A stretch of 64,000 bases of DNA from UBA5072 sp041737175 (GCA_041737175.1 JBGSSF010000004.1:62001-126000); one strand, 5' to 3'; positions 9,815 to 19,873 are shown, counted from the stretch's first letter. The notes: generated by a model not told the origin, from the letters alone. Made by a program: numbers and translations.

Positions 9815-10429
9815 CTAAAAGTTGACCTCGCCTATTCCATAGCGGACGACATGGGGGACAGGACCGGTGCAATCGATTACAGTTGAAGGCACATTGTTTC
9901 CATATCCTCCGTGGATTACTGCATCAACCTGGTTTTTATAATGATCATGGATCAATTCGGGATCCGTTGTATAGTCGAGCAATTCGTCCTCGTCATGAAT
10001 GGATGTGGTTAATATCGCATTGCCCAGGCTTCGTGTAATTTCGAGAATGATTTTATTATCCGGAATCCTGATACCAATGGTCTTCTTTCGGGTCCGGAAT
10101 ATCCGGGGCACGTTGCTGCTCGCCTCAAGAATAAAGGTGTACGGACCAGGCAGATACTGTTTCAACAGTTTGAAAGTGGGATTATTAACATGTTTGGCAT
10201 AATCAGTTAACTGACTGAGACTATGACATATAAATGAGAAGTTGGCCTTTTCCAGGTTGATACCCTTCAGCCTGGCCACACGTTCTACCGCCTTATGGCA
10301 AAAAACATCGCATCCCAGGCCATATACCGTATCCGTTGGAAAAATAATTACACCTTCATCCTGTAATATCTCAACGGCTTTTTGAACTTGCCTCAGTCCC
10401 GGAGTTTCGGGATGTATTTTCAGCAGCAT
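9815..10429 (-). CDS. Sua5/YciO/YrdC family protein, YciO-like
   Basis: Family members bind ATP and double-stranded RNA; Sua5 and YrdC make threonylcarbamoyl-AMP for the t6A tRNA modification. The 204 residues cover one YrdC domain with IIFPTDTVYGLGCD (about 30-43), LPGPYTFIL and KTIGIRIPDN. The Sua5 STSAN motif is replaced by TTSIHD, and the ending VVRYGIGEVNF resembles E. coli YciO. I therefore favour the YciO subgroup, whose t6A activity is less certain. It converges with comEC across 16 bases and has no obvious terminator. Confidence 0.85.
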   Translation of the reverse strand: MLLKIHPETPGLRQVQKAVEILQDEGVIIFPTDTVYGLGCDVFCHKAVERVARLKGINLEKANFSFICHSLSQLTDYAKHVNNPTFKLLKQYLPGPYTFILEASSNVPRIFRTRKKTIGIRIPDNKIILEITRSLGNAILTTSIHDEDELLDYTTDPELIHDHYKNQVDAVIHGGYGNNVPSTVIDCTGPVPHVVRYGIGEVNF

Positions 10430-10470
10430 GCGGAAATGGTATTCGATTGAAGGGGCAAAGGTAATTAAAG

Positions 10471-10530
10471 TTATAAGAGTTGTAAAGGTTGTAAAGGTTG
10501 TAAAGGTTGTAAAGGTTGTAGAGGTTGTAT
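10471..10530. repeat. Tandem 9-base array (GTTGTAAAG)n
   Basis: About six copies of a 9-base unit (GTTGTAAAG with variants GTTATAAGA and GTTGTAGAG) fill the gap between two same-strand genes. The array ends two bases before the stop codon of the YD-repeat-like gene, on that gene's 3' side. Its frame codes an artificial Tyr-Asn-Leu peptide on the minus strand, which I do not take as a gene. It is one of the 3'-end arrays seen throughout the window. Confidence 0.85.
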
Positions 10531-10531
10531 A

Positions 10532-11518
10532 TTAATAGTATTCGTAGGTATGCTTCGTTAATACCCTGTATTTGGTTGCCGGATAATAGGTATCTGCAGA
10601 TATGCATAATCCCTGGTCGTCATACTGGTAAGTAATACTGTTGAATTCCTCGGTACCTTTGCGTCGCCATTTGATCTCAAGCAGATTGCCTTTTGTGTCA
10701 TAGGCAAGACTCTTCTTAATATACCGGGGTACCCCGGGTGCTTCTTCCTGAATTTCCAGCAATGCACCGGAAGCATTGTAATTATAGGTTGTTTTAAGCG
10801 CAATCTTATCCAGTTTATACCTGGCCTCTTCCTTCAGATTTCTTTTGTCATCATAATGGTATGTTTTCTTCTCGAGCGCGCTTTGATTCATACCATAAAC
10901 GGCTTCCTCCACCAGGTTTTCCTTGCTGTCGTATTTCAAAACCAATCTGGAAGTCAAAGCTCCTGCTGAATTGTAGACTGAGACCTGGGTGGAAGTATTA
11001 TCTTTCACAAACACCCTCTTTTCCTGAAGGACCGTTTTTTTCATATACCTGATCTCGGACATTTCGCCTTTTGCGTTGTAGGTATATAAATTCCTGAAAT
11101 TCTCTACACCATCAAAACCGTTTTCTTCGATTAATTGATTCTTTTCGTTATAGATGTATGTTTTCTGGTAGGAATTTTCACCTGATGTCCGATTGTATGC
11201 AGTTTTATTCCCCTTCGAATCGTAAGTATATTTTTCGGTGTGCAAAACGGCACCCTTCGGATTTAATGCGTTTACCTGCAATACATCACCGTTCACCGAA
11301 TACAGGGTAACAGAAGTTTTCACTCCAGTCTTTTCGGGTTTATCTTTGACGTACTTATAATCCCAGTTGATCTGACTTTTCACCTTGTTGCGGGCGATAG
11401 CCTCCCTGATTTTTAAATCATCTGTGGTTTGGGAAAAGGTAAGAGAGATTACCAGCAACAGCGCCAGAATCAATGAGGATTTCAGGGAAATGGATAAATT
11501 CTTCACAAAAAAATTCAC
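10532..11518 (-). CDS. Secreted YD-repeat-like protein of unknown function
   Basis: The 328 residues start with a signal peptide (hydrophobic stretch LILALLLVISLTFSQ, cleavage after about residue 30). Irregular repeats of about 20-24 residues follow, centred on Y-x-Y/Y-D-x-x-G-N, for example KYTYDSKGNKTAYN, KYDSKENLVEEAVY and AYDTKGNLLEIKW. This pattern resembles the YD/RHS beta-strand repeats of wall- or surface-associated proteins, but there is no RHS core or toxin domain. It probably sits in the periplasm or outer membrane. Its function is not recognisable. The lipoprotein at 60231 shows the same repeat style. Confidence 0.75.
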   Translation of the reverse strand: MNFFVKNLSISLKSSLILALLLVISLTFSQTTDDLKIREAIARNKVKSQINWDYKYVKDKPEKTGVKTSVTLYSVNGDVLQVNALNPKGAVLHTEKYTYDSKGNKTAYNRTSGENSYQKTYIYNEKNQLIEENGFDGVENFRNLYTYNAKGEMSEIRYMKKTVLQEKRVFVKDNTSTQVSVYNSAGALTSRLVLKYDSKENLVEEAVYGMNQSALEKKTYHYDDKRNLKEEARYKLDKIALKTTYNYNASGALLEIQEEAPGVPRYIKKSLAYDTKGNLLEIKWRRKGTEEFNSITYQYDDQGLCISADTYYPATKYRVLTKHTYEYY

Positions 11519-11647
11519 TTTTCTTTATTATGCTTTTTCGTTTACGAGTGTATCCTTTCAAAGTTTCATGATAAGGTACCAATTCGTTATTTACAAATAC
11601 CATGCCGGTTGAATTTTTATTGTTTAATTTCGCAGTTTAAGAATAGG

Positions 11648-13615
11648 ATGGATATTAAACAAATACCAAAGCCAAAGCTTTATCTCGTTTTGGTTCTTTT
11701 GCTTATTTTATTATTACTGGCGGTATCTTTTGCCATCAGGGGCTTCATTTTGCGTAAAGCGATCGATTCGGTCAATACCAGAGTGAGGAGTCACCAGTAT
11801 TCAGCGCATTGGGACGGCGCAAGGTTCAAAGGTCTGAATACCGTTTTTGTTAAAGGTATATACATCCAGAGCAGGAAGGGTGGGAATGAACTTTTCATGG
11901 ATTCTGTTTCTGTAAAAGTAAGGATTATACCCCTTCTGGTAAAAAAAATCAGAATACGCGAATTTGCCTGCAGATCAGTGTCCATCCGTTATCATACAGA
12001 GAAGAAAACCATTGAAAAAGCCAGGGCAAAAAAGGATGATTCAGGTGGAATGCTGGATCAAATAAAAAGCAAAGATCTTTCTGAAATAGCCTACAGGTAC
12101 ATTCGCAGATTATTCAGCTATACACCCGCCAGAACACGCATTAACAGGGTACAGGTGAGAATTTCGTCCAGTACCGATCCAACCCTGATAGGTATTCATG
12201 GATTGGTGTTAAATCATGGAAAGCTAACCGCAAACCTGGTATTTGCAGGAGGCAATTCACGTGTGGAAGTCCCTGTAGATGGCCGATTTGATAAGGCATC
12301 ATCGGTTATTGAATTTCATATGGTCAAATCGGACACCAGCCTGTTTCCCATACCTCTGTTGCAGGAAAAGTACGGCGTATCAACTGGTTTTGATTCTCTT
12401 GGCTTCATGATCAATCTGGATGATCGCCACCGGCATCTCATTAATTTCAAAGGGTCTTTCAGTTTTGCCGGGTTTGTATTGAATGGAGAACGGCTTGCTA
12501 CGGATGATATCAGGATTGACCATTTTACATCATCCTTTTTCGTTGGTTTAGGTCCTCATCATGTGGAACTCGACAGTGCAACCCGGGCTGACCTGAATAC
12601 AATAACCCTGTCACCTTATCTCAGGGTGGATCTTGAAAATGGTCCGACCCTGTCATTCCGACTTCTTCCCGAGATCTGGGAAGCGGATGATTTTTTCGGA
12701 TCTCTGCCCCGGGGAATGTTCACCAGTCTTATTGGATTTCAGGCAAAAGGCAAACTTCACCATTTTCTGGATTTCGGAGTGAATCTTGCGCAGCCTGACA
12801 GTTTGTATTTTGAAACAAAGCTTTGGTCAGACGATTTGACCATTGCAGGTTATGGAGTTGATGATTACAGAATGTTGAATTCCGGTTTCCGTCATAAGGT
12901 ATACGAGCGTGGCCGGCTTGCTGCTTCTTTTATCGTAGGTCCTGAAAATCCTGATTTCACACCACTGGAACAAATTTCTCCTTTCCTGCGGGCAGCGGTC
13001 ATGACTTCCGAAGATGGCAGTTTCTTTTATCACAATGGATTTAATCCGAATGCATTCAGGGAATCCATCGCGATTAACATCAAAAAAGGGAGATTTGCAA
13101 GGGGAGGAAGCACCATTTCCATGCAACTGGTTAAGAATGTTTTTCTCACCCGCAATAAAACACTTGCCCGCAAGATTGAGGAAGCCATCATAGTTTGGCT
13201 TATCGAAAGCAAAAACCTGGTGTCAAAACAGCGGATGTACGAAGTATATCTTAACATCATCGAGTGGGGACCCGGTATTTATGGTATCAACCAGGCCAGC
13301 CGGTTCTATTTTAAGAAATCCCCTGCCGAACTTAGCCTTCCTGAAAGTGTTTACCTGGCCAGTATTGTTCCCCAACCCAAGTGGTACAAGTATTCTTTTA
13401 CAACCAATGGTGTATTAAAACCTTTTTTCGGGAACTATTTCGACCGGCTTAAAGAGCTAATGGTAAAGAAAGAATTTATTGCTCCTGAAGATACTACAGG
13501 AATAGTCCCGGCGGTCCTGTTATCCGGTCCGGCTGCTCTGGTATTTGCCGCGCCTGATTCAACAGTCGTTGATTCTGTATTGTTGGATGAGCTGAAGATT
13601 TTACCATCCCTTTGA
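11648..13615 (+). CDS. Peptidoglycan glycosyltransferase (GT51) with large N-terminal domain
   Basis: Polymerises lipid II into glycan strands. One N-terminal membrane helix (YLVLVLLLILLLLAVSFAI) anchors about 655 residues to the periplasmic face. Residues to about 430 form a beta-rich region of unclear family, perhaps AsmA-like. The GT51 domain follows with its motifs in order: TSEDGSFFYHNGFN (catalytic Glu near residue 455), RGGSTISMQLVKNVFL, ARKIEEAI and EVYLNIIEWGPGIYGI. There is no transpeptidase domain, so it is a monofunctional enzyme in activity but far longer than classical MtgA (about 240). A TTG at 11609 would add 13 residues; the ATG at 11648 gives a better N-terminus. Confidence 0.88.
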   Translation: MDIKQIPKPKLYLVLVLLLILLLLAVSFAIRGFILRKAIDSVNTRVRSHQYSAHWDGARFKGLNTVFVKGIYIQSRKGGNELFMDSVSVKVRIIPLLVKKIRIREFACRSVSIRYHTEKKTIEKARAKKDDSGGMLDQIKSKDLSEIAYRYIRRLFSYTPARTRINRVQVRISSSTDPTLIGIHGLVLNHGKLTANLVFAGGNSRVEVPVDGRFDKASSVIEFHMVKSDTSLFPIPLLQEKYGVSTGFDSLGFMINLDDRHRHLINFKGSFSFAGFVLNGERLATDDIRIDHFTSSFFVGLGPHHVELDSATRADLNTITLSPYLRVDLENGPTLSFRLLPEIWEADDFFGSLPRGMFTSLIGFQAKGKLHHFLDFGVNLAQPDSLYFETKLWSDDLTIAGYGVDDYRMLNSGFRHKVYERGRLAASFIVGPENPDFTPLEQISPFLRAAVMTSEDGSFFYHNGFNPNAFRESIAINIKKGRFARGGSTISMQLVKNVFLTRNKTLARKIEEAIIVWLIESKNLVSKQRMYEVYLNIIEWGPGIYGINQASRFYFKKSPAELSLPESVYLASIVPQPKWYKYSFTTNGVLKPFFGNYFDRLKELMVKKEFIAPEDTTGIVPAVLLSGPAALVFAAPDSTVVDSVLLDELKILPSL

Positions 13616-13686
13616 TCATTTTAGTGAGAATTGTGTTCATTAATAATCAGGGAAACTGTTAATTTGCATTATAAATAATATACGTC

Positions 13687-15954
13687 ATGGTATTTGATCA
13701 GGATTTGATTCAGCGTGTCTATGGAAATTTCGGTGCGAGGATTGAGTCTGCAAGAAAGCTCATCGGCCGTCCCCTTTCACTTACTGAAAAGATTCTTTAC
13801 GCCCATCTTGAAGAAGGAACCGCGAAATTTGTTTATCAACGAGGTCAGGACTATGTCAATTTTCTACCTGACCGGGTGGCCATGCAGGATGCAACAGCCC
13901 AGATGGCTTTGCTGCAATTTATGCAGGCAGGCCGGAAAAAAGTTGCTGTGCCTTCCACTGTGCATTGTGATCACCTGATTATGGCCAGGGACGGAGCATT
14001 TGCAGATCTGGCAGCTGCCCGGGTCAGCAATAGCGAGGTGTACGATTTTCTGGCTTCAGTCTCGGATAAATACGGTATTGGCTTCTGGAAGCCGGGGGCA
14101 GGTATAATTCACCAGGTGATTCTTGAAAATTATGCTTTCCCCGGGGGCATGATGATCGGTACCGATTCCCATACCGTTAATGCAGGCGGCCTTGGCATGA
14201 TTGCCATCGGCGTCGGTGGCGCTGATGCCTGCGATGTCATGGCAGGACTTCCCTGGGAGCTCAGATTTCCCAGGTTAATTGGCGTAAAATTAACCGGAAA
14301 GTTGAGCGGTTGGGCATCTGCCAAAGATGTGATACTGAAAGTTGCGGGTATACTTACAGTCAAGGGAGGAACCGGTTGCATGCTAGAATACTTTGGTGAA
14401 GGAGCAGAGAGTATCTCTTGTACCGGTAAAGGAACGATATGCAATATGGGCGCTGAGATTGGAGCAACAACTTCTGTTTTCGGGTATGACGGAAAAATGG
14501 ACAGTTACCTGAGGGGAACCGGAAGAGCTGTGGTTGCTGACCTGGCAAACGGGATCAAAATGAATCTTGTGGCGGATGAGGAAGTATATCATGATCCCCG
14601 AAAGTTCTTCGATGATTTGATTGAAATCAACCTGTCCGAACTGGAACCCCATATCAACGGACCTTTTACACCGGATTTGGCTACGCCTGTTTCACGGTTT
14701 GCAGCGCTGGTAAAGGAAAAGGGATGGCCTGAAAAGCTGGAAGTCGGATTGATCGGCTCCTGCACCAATTCTTCCTATGAGGATCTGACAAGGGCAGCAT
14801 CGGTAGCAAAACAGGCGTTGAATAAAAACCTGAAAGCCAAATCGGCATTTACAATCACGCCGGGTTCAGAACAGGTTCGTTTTACTGCAGAACGGGATGG
14901 CCTGCTGGATGCTTTTACAAAAATCGGGGGAACAGTGCTTGCCAATGCGTGCGGTCCATGTATTGGTCAATGGGCGCGACAGGGCGCTGATAAGCAGGAA
15001 AAGAACTCCATCATGACATCCTTCAACAGGAACTTTGCCAAACGGTCAGACGGAAATCCCAATACCCATGGGTTTGTCGCTTCGCCTGAAATTGTCACGG
15101 CTTATACTATCGCAGGTTCTTTGACATTCAATCCCCTGACGGACAGCTTGGTGAATGAAAACGGAAACCCGGTGAAACTTGATGAACCTCAGGGTATGGA
15201 AATGCCTCCCGATGGTTTTGAAGTAAAGGACAAGGGATTTCAAGCCCCGGCTGAAGATGGAAGCAGGATACAGGTGATCATTAAAGAGGGCAGTGAGCGG
15301 CTGCAATTATTGGAACCATTTGAACCCTGGGACGGCAATGATTATACGTGTCTGCGATTGCTGATCAAGGCCCGCGGAAAATGCACAACCGACCATATTT
15401 CAATGGCTGGTCCCTGGCTCAAATACCGCGGACATCTTGATAACATATCCAACAATATGCTGATAGGCGCTGTGAATTATTTTAACGATAAAACCAATTC
15501 AGTTAAAAATCAGCTTTCCGGTGACTACAGCGAAGTCCCCAAGGTGGCCAGGTACTACAAATCAAATGGTATCGGAAGTCTTGTGGTGGGTGATGAAAAC
15601 TATGGAGAAGGCTCATCACGCGAGCATGCCGCCATGGAACCAAGGCATCTTGGGGTTAAAGCCATCCTGGTGCGTTCCTTTGCACGTATTCATGAAGCCA
15701 ACCTGAAAAAGCAGGGAATGCTGGCATTGACTTTCGCGGATAAGGCAGATTATGAAAAGGCCCAGGAGGATGACCTGATTGACATTATTGGACTGAATAC
15801 CTTTGCAGCCAATCAGCCCCTGATAATCAAACTTCATCATAAAGACGGAACCATTGATGAGATAATAGCCAACCATACTTATAATGATAATCAGATTGGA
15901 TGGTTCAGGGCAGGATCAGCGCTGAATCTTATCAGAATGACAAAAGATATCTGA
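13687..15954 (+). CDS. acnA: Aconitate hydratase
   Basis: Converts citrate to isocitrate in the TCA cycle through a 4Fe-4S cluster. At 755 residues it matches the mitochondrial-type aconitase family. Cluster ligands are Cys359 (GSCTNSS) and Cys422/Cys425 (ACGPC), almost the numbering of mitochondrial aconitase. Substrate loops are IGTDSHTVNAGGLGM and the swivel-domain motif GDENYGEGSSREHAAMEPR, whose SSR holds the catalytic Ser. No citrate synthase or isocitrate dehydrogenase lies next to it here. A 71-base AT-rich gap precedes it without a clear consensus promoter. Confidence 0.96.
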   Translation: MVFDQDLIQRVYGNFGARIESARKLIGRPLSLTEKILYAHLEEGTAKFVYQRGQDYVNFLPDRVAMQDATAQMALLQFMQAGRKKVAVPSTVHCDHLIMARDGAFADLAAARVSNSEVYDFLASVSDKYGIGFWKPGAGIIHQVILENYAFPGGMMIGTDSHTVNAGGLGMIAIGVGGADACDVMAGLPWELRFPRLIGVKLTGKLSGWASAKDVILKVAGILTVKGGTGCMLEYFGEGAESISCTGKGTICNMGAEIGATTSVFGYDGKMDSYLRGTGRAVVADLANGIKMNLVADEEVYHDPRKFFDDLIEINLSELEPHINGPFTPDLATPVSRFAALVKEKGWPEKLEVGLIGSCTNSSYEDLTRAASVAKQALNKNLKAKSAFTITPGSEQVRFTAERDGLLDAFTKIGGTVLANACGPCIGQWARQGADKQEKNSIMTSFNRNFAKRSDGNPNTHGFVASPEIVTAYTIAGSLTFNPLTDSLVNENGNPVKLDEPQGMEMPPDGFEVKDKGFQAPAEDGSRIQVIIKEGSERLQLLEPFEPWDGNDYTCLRLLIKARGKCTTDHISMAGPWLKYRGHLDNISNNMLIGAVNYFNDKTNSVKNQLSGDYSEVPKVARYYKSNGIGSLVVGDENYGEGSSREHAAMEPRHLGVKAILVRSFARIHEANLKKQGMLALTFADKADYEKAQEDDLIDIIGLNTFAANQPLIIKLHHKDGTIDEIIANHTYNDNQIGWFRAGSALNLIRMTKDI

Positions 15955-16018
15955 CCTTCCTGTAATTGTCAAAGTTTTTGTATATTAGTACAGGTATTGA
16001 CATAACCACCACGCTGCT

Positions 16019-17335
16019 TTGAAAAGACTTTCCGACTTCCGGCCCATACCCAAAGGTGACAAGAAAACCATCAGGGGATGGGTGATGTATGACTGGTCAA
16101 ACTCCGTATACCAGTTAACCATCGGATCAACCATCTTTCCTATATATTATAATGCTGTTACCCGAAATGGCGAAGATTTCACCGTTAATTTCTTCGGGAT
16201 CGAAGCCATCAATACGGTACTCTATGCCTGGGCGATTGCTTTATCCTATTTTGTGGTGGCCATTTTTTCTCCCTTGTTTTCCTCAATAGCAGATTATACA
16301 GGCCGCAGAAAAGCATTCATGAAAGTATTTACCTGGATTGGCGCCATTTCATGCGGGATGTTGTTTTTCTTTAATAAGAATACGGTTGAACTGGGTCTGA
16401 TCGCCTTTGTCTTTGCTACTATCGGTTATGGCGGAAGCCTGGTGTTCTACAATTCATTTCTTCCTGTAATCGCGGAGCCGGCTGACCAGGATAAGATCAG
16501 CGCCCGGGGATATTCCATGGGATACCTGGGAGGTGTTGTTTTGCTGGTGTTTAACCTGGTGTTCGTTATGTTTCCCGGCGTTTTCGGAATTACGGATGAT
16601 AGTTTTGCTCCAAGACTGGCCTTTCTTACTGTATTTCTCTGGTGGATCGGATTTTCACAGATCACCTTCAACCGGTTGCCCAAATACACTTTCGGCAAAA
16701 GGGTAAAGGGGGAACGCGTTATTATGCGGGGTTACCAGGAACTCCGGACCGTTTTTAACCAGGTCCGCAGGATGAACCAGCTGAAGATTTATCTGATTGG
16801 ATTTTTCTTTATGACCATGGGCGTACTTACTGTAATGTCAATGGCTGCAACCTTTGCCACCAAGGAGCTGCAATTGAGCGACAGTATCCTGATTGCCACA
16901 ATCTTACTGATCCAGCTTATCGGCATGTTCGGTGCCTGGCTTTTTGCCCGGTTATCCGGGAGATTTGGAAATATCAGGAGCCTGATTATATCCATAGTGA
17001 TCTGGATTTTTGTCATCATGGCTGTCTATTTTGTGAACTCAGCCACGGGTTTTATCATAGTAGCCTGTTTTGTCGGTGTTGTTATGGGCGGCACACAGGC
17101 ACTGGCCCGATCAACGTATTCAAAAATGCTTCCGGAAACCCGTGATCATACTTCGTTTTTTAGTTTTTATGATGTTATGGAAAAATTTGCCATGGTTGGC
17201 GGGACCTTCAGCTTTGGCATCATTGAAGCCTTAACTGGCAGTATGCGGTATTCTGTTCTTGCCATAACGGTTTTCTTTTTAATCGGACTGGTATTTATGG
17301 TGATCCTGCTGAGAAAGCAGCACCAGGCCGGTTAG
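16019..17335 (+). CDS. UMF1-type MFS transporter (Atg22-like)
   Basis: A 12-helix permease of 438 residues. The opening TIRGWVMYDWSNSVYQLTIG is the signature of the UMF1/Atg22 branch of the major facilitator superfamily. DYTGRRKAFMKV is the loop 2-3 MFS motif. In yeast, Atg22 exports amino acids from the vacuole; bacterial substrates are unknown. The start is TTG at 16019, because the next ATG (16084) would remove the conserved GWVM part. The gene precedes miaA by 27 bases and may be cotranscribed with it. Confidence 0.88.
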   Translation: MKRLSDFRPIPKGDKKTIRGWVMYDWSNSVYQLTIGSTIFPIYYNAVTRNGEDFTVNFFGIEAINTVLYAWAIALSYFVVAIFSPLFSSIADYTGRRKAFMKVFTWIGAISCGMLFFFNKNTVELGLIAFVFATIGYGGSLVFYNSFLPVIAEPADQDKISARGYSMGYLGGVVLLVFNLVFVMFPGVFGITDDSFAPRLAFLTVFLWWIGFSQITFNRLPKYTFGKRVKGERVIMRGYQELRTVFNQVRRMNQLKIYLIGFFFMTMGVLTVMSMAATFATKELQLSDSILIATILLIQLIGMFGAWLFARLSGRFGNIRSLIISIVIWIFVIMAVYFVNSATGFIIVACFVGVVMGGTQALARSTYSKMLPETRDHTSFFSFYDVMEKFAMVGGTFSFGIIEALTGSMRYSVLAITVFFLIGLVFMVILLRKQHQAG

Positions 17336-17362
17336 AGATCCTGCAGACACGGTAGTGATACC

Positions 17363-18271
17363 ATGAATTCCAAACACCTGATTATTATCGCCGGACCTAC
17401 AGCTGTAGGGAAAACGGATCTTGCCATTCATCTGGCCAGGCATTTTGGTACCGAAATTATCAATGCGGATTCACGTCAGATCTATCGCGAGATGGTCATC
17501 GGCACGGCGGTTCCATCTGCTGATCAGCTCGCAGTTGCAAAGCATCATTTTATCGGGCATAAATCCATTCACGACTATTACAATGCGAGTTTTTTTGAGA
17601 ATGAAACAATAACCTTGCTGGATCGCTTGTTTGCGCAGTTCGATGCAGTGATAATGACAGGCGGCAGCGGTATGTATATCGATGCGGTATGCAGGGGCAT
17701 TGATGATATCCCGACCGTCAGCCAGCAAATACGGAATCAGCTTCATGCTGAATATCTGAAGATAGGACTGGCAGGCATACAGACAAGGCTCAGGGAATTG
17801 GATCCTGCTTATTTCCACATCGTGGATCAGAGTAATCCGAAACGTATTTTAAAAGCTCTGGAGATAGCTGAAATGACCGGCAAACCCTATTCTTCCTTCC
17901 TGAGTGGCAAAGTAAAACAACGAAACTTTTCAACAGTAAAGATCGGATTGAATATACCCCGTCAGGACCTATACAACAGGATTAACAACCGTGTGGATGT
18001 TATGATGGCGCATGGACTTTTGCAGGAAGCGGATGGCCTGCGAAATTTCAGGCATTTGAATGCATTGAATACGGTCGGCTATAAGGAACTTTTCAGGTTT
18101 TTTGATGGGATAGGTTCCCTGGAAGAAGCCGTGGACCAGATTAAGGCACATACCCGGCAATATGCCCGGAGACAGCTTACATGGTTCCGAAGGGACAAGG
18201 AGTTAAGATGGTTCCAACCCGATGAAAATGAATTAATTTTGGAATATCTTCAATGCAAAATGAACGCGTGA
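17363..18271 (+). CDS. miaA: tRNA dimethylallyltransferase
   Basis: Adds the dimethylallyl group to A37 of tRNAs that read UNN codons, the first step of ms2i6A. The P-loop is GPTAVGKTDLA (residues 11-21). INADSRQIY, the DMAPP/tRNA motif, and GGSGMYIDA follow. The C-terminus holds the tRNA-binding signature TRQYARRQLTWFR. Length 302 is typical. The stop overlaps possible starts of the next gene, so the two are translationally coupled. Confidence 0.96.
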   Translation: MNSKHLIIIAGPTAVGKTDLAIHLARHFGTEIINADSRQIYREMVIGTAVPSADQLAVAKHHFIGHKSIHDYYNASFFENETITLLDRLFAQFDAVIMTGGSGMYIDAVCRGIDDIPTVSQQIRNQLHAEYLKIGLAGIQTRLRELDPAYFHIVDQSNPKRILKALEIAEMTGKPYSSFLSGKVKQRNFSTVKIGLNIPRQDLYNRINNRVDVMMAHGLLQEADGLRNFRHLNALNTVGYKELFRFFDGIGSLEEAVDQIKAHTRQYARRQLTWFRRDKELRWFQPDENELILEYLQCKMNA

Positions 18272-18729
18272 TGGATTTACCGGAAATAAGACGATTTAAC
18301 ATACGGGTATACGGACTGATCATTAATGAAAAGGCACAGATTTTGCTGAGTGATGAATTTGTGCTGGATCGGGAAATGACAAAATTTCCGGGTGGAGGTT
18401 TACATTTCGGAGAAGGTCCGGAAGATTGTCTGAAACGTGAAGCCAGGGAAGAATTCGGACAGAACATTGAGATCATTTCGCATTTTTACACCACCGGCTT
18501 CTTTCAGCGTGCATTGTTCTTTGAAGATAGTCAGCTGATAAGTATTTATTACAGGGCCAGACTGTTGGAACAGCCCTTGTTTAAAATATCGGGAAAGCCA
18601 TTTGATTTTCCGGCAGGCGTTAACGGAAGTCAATCCTTCCGCTGGGCTGATATTGCCAGATTAAGTGAGGAAGCGCTGAGTTTCCCTATTGACAGGCATG
18701 TACTGAACATGCTAAAAACAAGAGTATAG
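18253..18729 (+). CDS. Nudix hydrolase
   Basis: The Nudix box reads GGLHFGE-x7-REAREEFGQ (about residues 51-73), with the metal-binding REaxEExG core intact, so a pyrophosphohydrolase is expected. The substrate is not predictable. The protein has about 158 residues. The ATG at 18253 overlaps miaA by 19 bases. The ATG at 18271 overlaps the miaA stop as TGATG, a classic reinitiation arrangement, and is an equally good start (152 residues). The 136 bases after the gene hold nothing I can name. Confidence 0.88.
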   Translation: MQNERVMDLPEIRRFNIRVYGLIINEKAQILLSDEFVLDREMTKFPGGGLHFGEGPEDCLKREAREEFGQNIEIISHFYTTGFFQRALFFEDSQLISIYYRARLLEQPLFKISGKPFDFPAGVNGSQSFRWADIARLSEEALSFPIDRHVLNMLKTRV

Positions 18730-18865
18730 GGTGGTATTGTGCCGTAAGGGTCTTTAAACAAAAAGGTATTATAGCTGTTTTTCTTATCATATCAATCAGG
18801 AAATTTTTATATTTACGACCAATAGACAAAATCCGATTGTATTAACCTTTTAATTTGAGAATTGT

Positions 18866-19843
18866 ATGAAACAAGTGCATAATAAAATGAAAATTGCCGG
18901 ATTAACTGTATTGTTTGTGGGAATGTGCTTTGGCGTGTTTGCCCAGGAAAAAAACGATGCGATCAAGGTATTTAATGAAGGCGTTGAATTGATGAAGGCC
19001 AATGATCCCGGCGCAATTGAGGCGTTTGAGAACTGTATCAGGATTTGTGAGCAGATAGGTGATTCGGCCGCCGATATCAAACTGAAGGCCATAAAAGTAT
19101 TACCTGACCTTTATTATCAGAAAGCTTTCGATTTGCTGACCATTGAAAAGAACATTGACGGAGCGCTGAAAGCCTCCAAAAAGACTTTGGAAGTAGCCAA
19201 CAAGTACAATGATGCACAAACCAAAGAAGGCACAGAGAAGCTGATGATTCAGGCCTATTCAACCAAGGCATCCACTTTTGTGACTGCCAAGGAAAATGAG
19301 AAAGCCATTATGACTTTCGACAGTGTGCTGGCCATCAATCCCGAGCATATGGTTTCGATATATAATAAAGCTTTGATATACAGAGGAATGAGTAATAACG
19401 CCAAATTTGCTGAATCCATTGACCTCTATATCGAAAAGATGCAGGCAGCAGGAGACCAGGATAAAGCTGAACAGGCCATGAAGATTGCCCGTGATTATTA
19501 CAGAATTGCCGGAGGCAAGGCCAACCAGGGCAATAAACTTGCTGATGCCGTCAGTTTGCTGGGTACTGCATCAAAATACGGCACTGATAAAAATGTTTAT
19601 TACCAGTATGCAAGCGTTTACAATAAGCAGAAAAAATTTGATTTGGCCATTGAGAATGCAAAAAAGGGACTGGAACTGGAAACCGGAACTCCCGAGGACA
19701 AAGCCAAGTTCTATTTTGAACTCGCCCAGGCTCAGTTTGGCAAGGGACAAACAGCGGATGCCTGTGAAGCATACAAAAATGCAATGTATGGTCCATTTCT
19801 GCAGGCTGCAAAAGCACAAAGAACGAATTTAAAATGCCAGTAA
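18866..19843 (+). CDS. Secreted tetratricopeptide-repeat protein
   Basis: The 325 residues begin with a signal peptide (IAGLTVLFVGMCFGVFAQ, cleavage after about 27). Helical repeats of the TPR type follow, for example DAIKVFNEGVELMKANDPGA, KAIMTFDSVLAINPEHMVSI and LAIENAKKGLELETGTPEDK. The spacing of small and aromatic residues fits TPR pairs. It probably works as a periplasmic scaffold; no enzyme motif is visible. It is a single-gene unit closed by the strong terminator at 19874. Confidence 0.85.
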   Translation: MKQVHNKMKIAGLTVLFVGMCFGVFAQEKNDAIKVFNEGVELMKANDPGAIEAFENCIRICEQIGDSAADIKLKAIKVLPDLYYQKAFDLLTIEKNIDGALKASKKTLEVANKYNDAQTKEGTEKLMIQAYSTKASTFVTAKENEKAIMTFDSVLAINPEHMVSIYNKALIYRGMSNNAKFAESIDLYIEKMQAAGDQDKAEQAMKIARDYYRIAGGKANQGNKLADAVSLLGTASKYGTDKNVYYQYASVYNKQKKFDLAIENAKKGLELETGTPEDKAKFYFELAQAQFGKGQTADACEAYKNAMYGPFLQAAKAQRTNLKCQ

Positions 19844-19873
19844 GCTGAATTTTCAGATAACAGGTATTTAAGG

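Noticed and set aside
10371..10607. Minus-strand frame with a repeated Tyr-Asn-Leu peptide
   Set aside because: It is only the translation of the GTTGTAAAG array and overlaps the ends of two real genes.
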